Shown in pieces: positions 1 through 6,400 of a stretch of 6,932 nucleotides of DNA. Numbering within the stretch: position 1 is the stretch's first letter; each line of letters opens with the position of its first letter. The notes beneath the pieces are model-generated. The model did no database searches. It had not been told where the DNA came from and saw nothing but the letters and a program-made list of their open reading frames with translations. A program made the position numbers and the translations under genes. The DNA comes from JBDKTH01 sp964558295 (GTDB taxonomy: Bacteria > Planctomycetota > Planctomycetia > Pirellulales > Thermoguttaceae). The stretch is taken from positions 1-6,932 of the forward strand of contig CAZLDQ010000266.1 in assembly GCA_964558295.1 (NCBI GenBank). The letters are read 5' to 3'.

Positions 1-81
1 CGGCCGGAAAATGGGGGCAACCGTGGCCCGAGGGGAACTGCTCTTGACCGCTTTTCCTGTGATCGCCAGACTACCCGGACC
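1..81. other. window edge, no supported gene
   Basis: This short stretch precedes the permease start. One plus-strand frame ends at TGA 45-47, which could be the tail of a gene beginning outside the window, but about 14 residues are too few to support it. No promoter is clear here, so the permease may be transcribed from upstream. Confidence 0.5.
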
Positions 82-1269
82 ATGTGTATCTTTACTCGCC
101 ACATTCTCAGCCAGATCATCAAGGTCTTCGTCTTCGCGCTACTCGCTCTGACGGCGATGTTCATGATCGGCGGCGTAGTGCAGGAAGCGATGCGACACAA
201 CCTGCCGCCGGCGCAGGTCGTCCGGCTCTTGCCCTATCTCTTGCCGGAAGTCCTGCGGGTCACCCTGCCGGTAACGATCCTTTTGGCCACCACGACTGTT
301 TACTCAGCGATGTCGGGATCGAATGAGGTCGTGGCCATCAAGGCCATGGGAATTTCGCCGATGGTGATCATTTGGCCGACGGTAATTCTCTCATTCCTGC
401 TTAGCCTGTTGACTGTCTGGCTCAACGACTTGGCCGTCTCCTGGGGACGTAACAATGTGCAGCGGGTTGTTGTCGAAGCAGTCGAAGAAATTGTCTACAA
501 CATGCTACAAACCCAGGGGGGATACAGCTCGCCGAACTTCAGTATCAACGTCAAGCGGGTCGAAGGCCGGCGACTGATCTTTCCCGTGCTTACGATCAAG
601 GGACGCGGCGACAGCGCTACGATGACCATCACCGCCGAAGAGGCCGAATTACGCTCTGACCGCAAGGAAAACCTGCTCAAGATCATCCTCTGCAACAGCA
701 CGATTGATGTCGAAGGCCAAGTGACGTTCCGTGATCCGGGCGTTTACGAGCAGGAGATTCCCTTGACCGATGCGAGCAACGCCAAGCCGCAAGAACGCCT
801 TCCGTCGCGCATGGCATTGTGCGAGATTCGCGAGGCAGTCAAGGACCAGTTGGCGCTGCTTGAAAAGTTCGAAGAAGACTTGGCCGCCGAGGCGGGCGAA
901 CAACTCTTGTTCAGCGACTTTGAAGGGCTTACCAGCAACGAATGGGAGAACCGCTACAAGGCCCGCCAAGCCAATTGGGGCCAACTTTACCGCCTCTACA
1001 CGGAACCCCACCGACGCTGGTCAGCCGGATTCAGTTGCTTCTGTTTCGTTTGGGTCGGCGCGCCGATGGCCATCTGGCTTCGCAATCGTGACTTTCTGAC
1101 CAGTTTCTTCCTCTGTTTTCTCCCCATCCTGATCGTCTATTATCCGTTGCTCATGTTTGGCGTCGACGGCGCCAAGAATGGGACAATCCCCGCTTATTCC
1201 GTTTGGATCGGCAACCTTCTTTTGTTGCTTTGGGGATGCTATCTGTTTCGGAAGGTGTTGCGCTATTGA
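82..1269 (+). CDS. LptF/LptG family permease (YjgP/YjgQ), LPS export ABC transporter membrane subunit
   Basis: In the known family, two such permeases (LptF and LptG) pair with the ATPase LptB to extract lipopolysaccharide from the inner membrane and pass it to the periplasmic bridge. The 395-residue protein shows the family plan: three N-terminal hydrophobic segments (about 13-33, 48-74, 97-119), a large periplasmic part with alternating strands (about 145-235, the beta-jellyroll position), a charged helical stretch (about 243-305), then three more membrane segments (about 314-334, 338-360, 372-390). The conserved entry to TM4 is visible as EPHRRWSAGF followed by VGAPMAIWL, and TM1 follows the usual basic start (FTRHIL). 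The frame is open back to base 1, but 1-81 has no in-frame ATG, GTG or TTG, so ATG 82 is the best start despite a poor ribosome binding site. LptF and LptG cannot be told apart here; the partner gene and LptB are not in the window. Family call is firm, exact subunit is not. Confidence 0.9.
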   Translation: MCIFTRHILSQIIKVFVFALLALTAMFMIGGVVQEAMRHNLPPAQVVRLLPYLLPEVLRVTLPVTILLATTTVYSAMSGSNEVVAIKAMGISPMVIIWPTVILSFLLSLLTVWLNDLAVSWGRNNVQRVVVEAVEEIVYNMLQTQGGYSSPNFSINVKRVEGRRLIFPVLTIKGRGDSATMTITAEEAELRSDRKENLLKIILCNSTIDVEGQVTFRDPGVYEQEIPLTDASNAKPQERLPSRMALCEIREAVKDQLALLEKFEEDLAAEAGEQLLFSDFEGLTSNEWENRYKARQANWGQLYRLYTEPHRRWSAGFSCFCFVWVGAPMAIWLRNRDFLTSFFLCFLPILIVYYPLLMFGVDGAKNGTIPAYSVWIGNLLLLLWGCYLFRKVLRY

Positions 1270-1297
1270 GGGGAGAAGGGATGGTGGATGGAGACGA

Positions 1298-1335
1298 GCG
1301 AACCGCGTTGAGGCGGGCTTGCTTGTTCGCGTTTT
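1298..1335 (+). terminator. weak candidate terminator between convergent genes
   Basis: GCGAAC (1298-1303) can pair with GTTCGC (1325-1330), followed at once by GTTTTC. The stem is only 6 bp and the loop is 21 bases, although an inner CCGC/GCGG pairing (1303-1306 with 1313-1316) offers an alternative fold. It lies in the 72-bp gap where the permease and TraB/GumN genes converge, where a shared terminator would be expected. The short U tract makes this weak. Confidence 0.25.
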
Positions 1336-1341
1336 CTGCCG

Positions 1342-2268
1342 CTATTTGGTCTTCTTCTTGCTTGCGTCGCCCTTGAGATCCCAGGTGACGAGCCACTCCG
1401 TGCCGACCGGCACGAGGTCGAAATCTGCGGCGAGCCGCTGTTGAATGTCGCGCATGTGGCCGGCGCCGTAGAAAATGGCGATGTTCTTTTTGCCGGCGGC
1501 AATCTGCTTGCGCAACACGTCCAGAGCCACCTTGTTTCGCTCGGTGATCAGCGTAGATCCCTTTGGGCCGTTGACGGCCGTCAAGGAGCCTTCCATGTCG
1601 CGAAACTGCTCGGCCATCAGACGCTTCAGGGCCAGCGTGCGATCTTTGCTGAACAAGGCCATCAGCATCTGGGCGTCGGAAGCATCTTTGCCCTGCTGGC
1701 GAGCCATCGCGTAGCCGAACATCCGCATGAAAGTCTGAAACATGCTTTCGCCGCGTTGTTCCATCGACTTGGCAAACTGTTCGGGCGACATGTCGGCATG
1801 AACGAAGTTCTTCGCCGTGTAATCCACTGCACGAAGCTGGAATTCCAGGCCGAGGAGACCGGTCAATCCGGTTTGGACCATGGAAACCGGATGCTGACTG
1901 CCCGCAGGACCGCCTTTGGGAATCCGCGTCCCTTCGGGGGCCACGAGTTCATAGAGCACCACGTCGTACTGGGCGAATCGGCGGTTCAATTCTTCGAAGT
2001 AGCTCTTTTCGGCCACATGCACGGCCGAGACCAGGTCCACCGTTGGGCCTGCACGTCCGCCGTCTCGGGGAACGTGACGCACGATCGCCGTTTCCAGGGC
2101 CACCGGTTGGCCGTCGTCGTGCACCAGCCGCAAAAACTGCCGATGCTTTGCCTCGTGGGGCTTGGTTTCCGGCTCCTGTGCGGGGAGTGTGCCGGCAAAG
2201 AAGGGCAGGCAACTGAACCAGAGAGCCCACAATACTGCGCGACGAGCAAACACTGTAACGATCTCCAT
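1342..2268 (-). CDS. TraB/GumN (PrgY) family protein with signal peptide
   Basis: This 308-residue protein starts with a classic export signal: basic residues at 9-10, a hydrophobic core at about 11-28, and a likely signal peptidase I site after LPA (residue 30). It is therefore probably periplasmic or lipid-free extracytoplasmic. The mature part carries family landmarks of the TraB/GumN/TIKI superfamily: a first histidine motif SAVH (81-84), a conserved acidic site in VVLYE (E107), TERN (242-245) followed by a helix, and a second motif GAGHM (268-272) after a hydrophobic strand (NIAIFY). TIKI members are metal-dependent proteases, and PrgY/TraB act against peptide pheromones; the function of GumN-type bacterial members is mostly unknown, so no substrate is assigned. 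The first motif has Ser where the usual GxxH has Gly. The C-terminus is lysine-rich. ATG 2268 is supported by AGAAGGGG seven bases upstream and by the signal peptide. The gene is single and convergent with the permease. Confidence 0.85.
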   Translation of the reverse strand: MEIVTVFARRAVLWALWFSCLPFFAGTLPAQEPETKPHEAKHRQFLRLVHDDGQPVALETAIVRHVPRDGGRAGPTVDLVSAVHVAEKSYFEELNRRFAQYDVVLYELVAPEGTRIPKGGPAGSQHPVSMVQTGLTGLLGLEFQLRAVDYTAKNFVHADMSPEQFAKSMEQRGESMFQTFMRMFGYAMARQQGKDASDAQMLMALFSKDRTLALKRLMAEQFRDMEGSLTAVNGPKGSTLITERNKVALDVLRKQIAAGKKNIAIFYGAGHMRDIQQRLAADFDLVPVGTEWLVTWDLKGDASKKKTK

Positions 2269-2275
2269 CTCCGTG

Positions 2276-2283
2276 CCCCTTCT
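2276..2283 (-). promoter_or_regulatory. ribosome binding site of the TraB/GumN gene
   Basis: Read on the minus strand, AGAAGGGG lies seven bases before the ATG at 2268. It is purine-rich and well spaced, and it fixes the start used for the signal-peptide reading. Confidence 0.6.
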
Positions 2284-2398
2284 GTCTTCTTGCGTCTGGG
2301 CGATGCGCTTGGCTTTGGTTTCGGCGGTTGGTGTCTAGTTGCTGCCCTGGCCACGGTTTCGTGACGGCAAAATAACCTGCGTAGGGCGACCTTGGCCA

Positions 2399-2427
2399 AG
2401 TATATGCTCCGGCCGACCACCGGACAA
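2399..2427 (-). promoter_or_regulatory. candidate sigma70-type promoter for the TraB/GumN gene
   Basis: On the minus strand, TTGTCC (2422-2427, 4 of 6 matches to the -35 consensus) and TATACT (2399-2404, 5 of 6 matches to the -10) are separated by exactly 17 bases. Transcription would start near 2392 and give a leader of about 125 bases. The spacer region holds an inverted repeat, TCCGG (2408-2412) and CCGGA (2420-2424), which could bind a regulator. This is motif matching only. Confidence 0.45.
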
Positions 2428-2506
2428 AGGAAAAGCGGTTCGGTTGCTCGCGTCTCCCCAGTTAACGGCCGGTTGTTTAGCGCACTTAGCGCTATCGCAT
2501 TATCGG

Positions 2507-2581
2507 GGGGTATGACCTGTTGTCGATCCTTTCGCTCTGTTTGCAGAAGAGGGGTATGCGGTTAGTGCCGGAGCGGGGTAT
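2507..2581 (+). repeat. three direct copies of GGGGTAT
   Basis: GGGGTAT occurs at 2507-2513, 2551-2557 and 2575-2581, that is three exact heptamers in 75 bases at spacings of 44 and 24. A shorter relative, AGGGTAT, follows at 2712-2718. They lie in the spacer between divergent genes, so binding sites for a regulator are possible, but the spacing is not clearly in phase with the helix and no regulator is known. Confidence 0.35.
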
Positions 2582-2647
2582 CTCAGTTTGCGGATAATGC
2601 ATAACGGATGAAATGGCAACAACTTATGGCTGTTGGTTTCCCTTCGC

Positions 2648-2677
2648 CGGGAGGACTCTTTGGGGAGTCCCCTCCCG
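2648..2677. other. strong hairpin, 11 bp with a 2-base bulge
   Basis: CGGGA (2648-2652) pairs with TCCCG (2673-2677), and GGACTC (2653-2658) pairs with GAGTCC (2665-2670). The only interruption is a CC bulge at 2671-2672, and the loop is six bases (2659-2664). No U tract follows directly on either strand, although a pyrimidine-rich stretch ending in TTTT lies at 2691-2703. It may be an RNA structure in a leader or small RNA, a terminator of unusual form, or a relic of a small inverted-repeat element. The pairing is seen; the role is unknown. Confidence 0.5.
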
Positions 2678-2831
2678 CTTGCCGCTACGGTCCTTCTCCT
2701 TTTGGCGTGTCAGGGTATTGACGCCGATTTTCGCCCCAATCAAGATAAACTGGTGAATTTGCAAAAGATGGGGCGTGTGTTCTGGGCGCTTTGAGAAGAC
2801 CTGAGCCCTTTCGACTCGCCAAATAAACTGT

Positions 2832-2861
2832 TTGACAAATTTGCGCGGTTCCGTTTCCAAT
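2832..2861 (+). promoter_or_regulatory. candidate promoter for the giant LEPR-XLL gene
   Basis: A perfect -35 hexamer TTGACA (2832-2837) is followed after 18 bases by TCCAAT (2856-2861), which matches 4 of 6 positions of the -10. Transcription would begin near 2868, leaving a leader of about 555 bases that contains the hairpin at 3263-3290. A weaker TTGTCA at 3117-3122 lacks a good -10. Treat as a hypothesis. Confidence 0.3.
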
Positions 2862-2888
2862 GAACCTATTGCGGGGAGTTTGACGGGA

Positions 2889-3410
2889 ATGCTGAGCAAG
2901 GCAGTAGAGCCGTCAAAGGATCCCCTCGAGGCAAGAAACCTGTGGGAAGAGTTTTCCGACTCACCGAGCTTGGGCAACGGGCGGCCGCCAGCCGCACGCC
3001 GTGTGCCTTTCTGGCGCATTTTGCTTTTCTCAGCCTGCTGGCTGGCTCCTGCGGCCTGCTTGGCCACGCCAGTTTTGAGTTCGTTTCCCTGTCTCTTGTC
3101 TGAACGAATCGTCCCCTTGTCAGGAATCGAAATGAGCCTGTTTGGATACATCGCAGGATGTGAAGAGCTGTGCGAGGTGCAGTTGCGTTCGGGCATTCAG
3201 CGACCGAGGCTTCTCGACGTTGAGAGGTCGGCGGTTTGCGATGCCATTTTCCCTTGTGACCTCTCCTTCTGGCTGCAGGCCAGGGAGGAGCTTTCCGTTA
3301 CTCGTTCTGAATCGAAGATCAAGTCCCTTTCCACCTCCTGGTCGTGCGCTCCTTCTGAGCAACAGGGGGCAGCCGGTGGTTTGCGTTCGGACACTGGAAT
3401 CCAGCTTTGA
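2889..3410 (+). CDS. doubtful small ORF upstream of the giant gene
   Basis: This frame would encode 173 residues from ATG 2889 (GGGGAG lies 11 bases upstream) or 92 residues from ATG 3132 (AGGA six bases upstream). Its TGA at 3408-3410 ends 12 bases before the giant gene and in the same frame. In the longer version, residues about 38-60 form a basic-then-hydrophobic stretch (RRVPFWRILLFSACWLAP) resembling a signal or membrane segment. Against it: no family resemblance that I recognise, several cysteines and low-complexity serine and proline stretches, and stop-poor frames on the opposite strand over the same bases. It could be a leader ORF or simply untranslated leader. I lean towards not coding. 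Confidence 0.2.
   Translation: MLSKAVEPSKDPLEARNLWEEFSDSPSLGNGRPPAARRVPFWRILLFSACWLAPAACLATPVLSSFPCLLSERIVPLSGIEMSLFGYIAGCEELCEVQLRSGIQRPRLLDVERSAVCDAIFPCDLSFWLQAREELSVTRSESKIKSLSTSWSCAPSEQQGAAGGLRSDTGIQL
3263..3290 (+). other. hairpin in the leader of the giant gene
   Basis: CTCCT (3263-3267) pairs with AGGAG (3286-3290), and TCTGGC (3268-3273) pairs with GCCAGG (3279-3284) with one G-U pair. One G (3285) is bulged and the loop is five bases (3274-3278). The structure ends about 130 bases before the start codon. It may affect transcript stability or translation. CTTTCC follows, which is too short a U tract for a convincing terminator. Confidence 0.45.
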
Positions 3411-3413
3411 GGA
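3409..3413 (+). promoter_or_regulatory. ribosome binding site of the giant gene
   Basis: GAGGA lies nine bases before ATG 3423. An in-frame TGA at 3408-3410 overlaps it, so no start further upstream can be used in this frame, and the next in-frame ATG is more than 500 bases downstream. The start at 3423 is therefore well fixed. Confidence 0.65.
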
Positions 3414-3422
3414 CAGCAGAAG

Positions 3423-6400
3423 ATGTCGCCTATTCGATTGCCTAAGCTCACCCGTCTCTCTTCCACGATTGAAGGCATCCGCGACCGTTTCAGCCCTAAG
3501 AAGGGACGTGCCAGCGGGAATTACCTCAAGTATCGCCGTCTGTTCTGCGATCCGCTCGAAGAGCGGCAATTGCTGAGCGTGGCGGCTGCTGACCTCAAGG
3601 ACATCGCGGTCACCTCGCCGTTGGTGTACACGGTTCCTGAGGCATATGCGTCGCTTGGCGACTTCCCTGCAGGCTGGGAGGCTCTTGCCGGAACAGAGCA
3701 CGTCGGCGGTTATCCGGTGTATATCACGCGGCTTGGCACGCCGGTCACAACCTCCGTTCAGTCCACCGCGTCCGACAACGACGGCGATTTTGTCGTTACC
3801 TACACGCGAGAAGATCAGATTCAAAGACTCAGGCTCAACAGCGATGGCTCGCTCTATCGGGACACGAGCGGCCGCGTGGTTTACGAGTCGGTCATTGATC
3901 CGGATACCGGAACCGTGCTCGTCGACAACAACGTCTATGCGCGGTATTTCACCAACGAGGTTCAGCGGATCGTCCTGCCTGCGTCCATGGTCGATGGTTC
4001 CACCACGGGGACCTTCTACCTGATGTCGGGCGATACGATTACGCAGAAACTTTCGATCACCTCCGACTATAGGGCCTTTACCGGGTCTCAGTCGAGCGTG
4101 GTCGGCACGATTTGGATTGGTTTTGGCGATGAGGCACGTCCCTTCGACTACGATCAAGACGAGGCGATTGAAACGCTCGCTTTGCGACTCCACGACGTGT
4201 TGATCGATCTGATGGGAGTCGGTGATCCGGATGCCGTCACGGTCAGCGCTACCAATTCCGGCGAGTTCACCATTAAGTATGCGACCACCTGGGCCACCGG
4301 CGGGACGGACCTGACGCTCCTGAAAATCATCGGGTCGGACGATGTGGATCCGCTGACGACGTCGGATTACACCCATTTCACCTCCGGTTTCCTCCCCTCG
4401 GCCACCTTGACCAACGAGTCGGTCCCGGTGCGTTCCTACAAGATCACGGTGAATGCGAATGATCCGTTTGCCACGGCCACCTCGATCGCCGCGGCTTTTA
4501 GCGGCACGGGGGCGGAATATCTGCAGGCGCCGACCGAGTTCCCGCCGCCGGATCGCGTTGGGGTTAGTGGCGAAGGCCCCTACTACGCACCGACAACGGT
4601 CTGGAAGAAGGCTTTCGAGATCGAGGTTTCGCCCGTGTTGGGGTTGAGCGGCTACCTGGACGGCCAGGTGTTCGACGTTACCTTCGTCGGCGTCTCGGCC
4701 AAACAGGATCAGCAGGAACTGATTGTCGTCAACGCCGACCGCACCGTGGTCAGCGGCGCCTCGGTGACCACGCTCAAGCAGACGAGCGAAGAGTTCCGCG
4801 TCAACCCCGTGGAATTCGACCTTGAAGCCACGACCGAGCTGCCCGACGTCTACTCGCAGTCGGCCCCGGCCGTGGCGATGGACGCCGACGGCGATTTCGT
4901 GATTACCTGGCAGAGCGACGTTCCCGATTCGGCGACCTATGGATCGGTGACCGACATCTTTGCCCGGCGTTTTTCGCCGATGGGCCTCAACAGCACCATC
5001 GACGAGAGCTATCGCGGCTATGTGACCGACGGGATTCGTTCCTGGGTCGACGACGTTCAGACGATCACCTTCAACTTCGGCACCCAGACTGGCCCGTTCA
5101 GCGGCAAGTTCAAGCTATCGGTCGGCGGCTCCGAGACCGAAGAGATCAACTTCAACAGCAACAATCTGCTCCAGGTGGCGGCGAATATCGAGGCCCAGTT
5201 GGAGAAGCTCGGCTATGCGGGCGTGGTGGTCACCAGCCTGTCGACGAGCAGCGCTAAGAGCTTCCAGTTCGAGGTCCACTTCGCCAGCACCAGCGGTGGC
5301 GTGCGCCAGGCCGACATTACGATGGCCTCGTACGACACGAGCCTGCGGCTCCAGTCCTTCTCAACGCTGCACGAAGAGGACAAAGCGGCCTATTCTGAGG
5401 AGGGGTACATTGGGGAAAACGAGGATGTCAAGTGGGCTGAATTGTCCACCTTCCAGGTCAACACGACCACCACGGGACGCCAAGCCCAGCCAGCCATTGG
5501 CATGGACGACTACGGCAACTTCGTCATTGCCTGGTGTTCCACGGGCCAGGACCTCAGCTTCTTCAATGGGATCTACGCCCAGCGGTACGACCGCTACGGC
5601 GGCCTGTTGGGAAGCCAATTCGAGGTCTACCGCGAAGACACGGCCATCCACTTCGATCCGTACGTGGCCTTAAGCAATAGCGGCAACGTCGTCGTCTCGT
5701 GGACCCGAACCACCGATACGTCGTACGTGATTGGTTCTGGCTACACGGCGGGTGTCTATGCCAAAGTGTACGATGCAAATGGGAACGTGTTGCGCAATCA
5801 ATTCAATGTGGGGGGGGGCGGCGGCTCGTCGGTCGCCTTCGATTCCGCCGACAACTGGATCATCTGTTGGGATGTCATTGCCGACAACGATTCGACTGGC
5901 TACCAGAGCGTTGGCGTTTATGGGGCGATGTACAATCTCGACGCATCCCAGACCTTGCGCAGCCCCTTCCGTGTGAGCAGCGCGAGCACCTCGACCGGGA
6001 CGACACCCAACTGGGCCTATGGTCAGCAGCGCGGGCAGGCGATGGTCGACGCCGACGGCGATCTGATCATCACCTACGAGGGCTATGGGCCGGATGTCTC
6101 GGAAAATGCTGTGGCCAGCGCGGATTTCCTTGAATATCTCCAGTCGCGGATCAATGCGACGACGAACTCAGATCTAGTGGACTTGATCAGTATCTGGTCT
6201 CTCGACGGGCACCCTGATAATCAGCCGGGCTACGAGGCTTATTCCGCCTTTGGCTCCAACGGCGACGTCGACGGCGTGATTGAGGAGATTCTCATCAACG
6301 CCTGGAGCACTCTCACCCGGGAAATCGAGGCAGCCACGGAAGACAACGTCAAGGATCAACTCCGGGCCGCCCGGACCGAGAAGATCGGCCGCTTGCGGGA

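Larger units (their letters stand above)
2269..3422. other. 1.15-kb intergenic region between divergent genes
   Basis: The region lies between the start of the TraB/GumN gene (leftward) and the start of the giant gene (rightward), so both upstream control regions should be here. From 2269 to about 2430 it looks like the TraB/GumN leader and promoter. From 2460 to 2600 it has a small hairpin (TAGCGC 2478-2483 with GCGCTA 2489-2494) and three GGGGTAT copies. From 2640 to 2830 it has a strong hairpin. From 2830 to 3422 it lacks stops in one plus-strand frame, carries a second hairpin, and has a possible promoter. I see no tRNA, rRNA or recognisable riboswitch. No gene here reaches confident support. 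Confidence 0.7.

Noticed and set aside
1..47. Possible tail of an upstream gene ending at TGA 45-47
   Set aside because: Only about 14 residues are visible and they cannot be assigned or shown to be coding.
82..2268. Functional pairing of the permease and TraB/GumN genes
   Set aside because: The genes are convergent and do not share a transcript; adjacency alone does not support a joint role.
1441..2364. Plus-strand open frame of 307 codons opposite the TraB/GumN gene
   Set aside because: The minus-strand frame has a signal peptide, family motifs and a ribosome binding site. The plus-strand product is His-rich and Gly-rich with no recognisable family.
2592..2600. GGATAATGC, which resembles the core of a TPP riboswitch
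   Set aside because: The CUGAGA element and the other paired regions of a TPP riboswitch are missing, and no thiamine gene is downstream.
2624..3196. Minus-strand open frame of 190 codons in the spacer
   Set aside because: No family, no clear ribosome binding site, skewed Lys/Arg/Ser/Pro composition, and it passes through the strong hairpin at 2648-2677.
3183..3390. Ten-base direct repeat TTGCGTTCGG at 3183-3192 and 3381-3390
   Set aside because: Two copies of ten bases in an extended leader can occur by chance, and there is no target-site duplication, terminal inverted repeat or transposase.
3120..4376. Antisense open frame of 418 codons opposite the giant gene start
   Set aside because: The plus-strand frame has a ribosome binding site, the LEPR-XLL signature and repeats. 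The antisense product is Arg-rich, Asp-rich and low in aromatic residues, as expected for a shadow of a stop-poor GC-rich gene.
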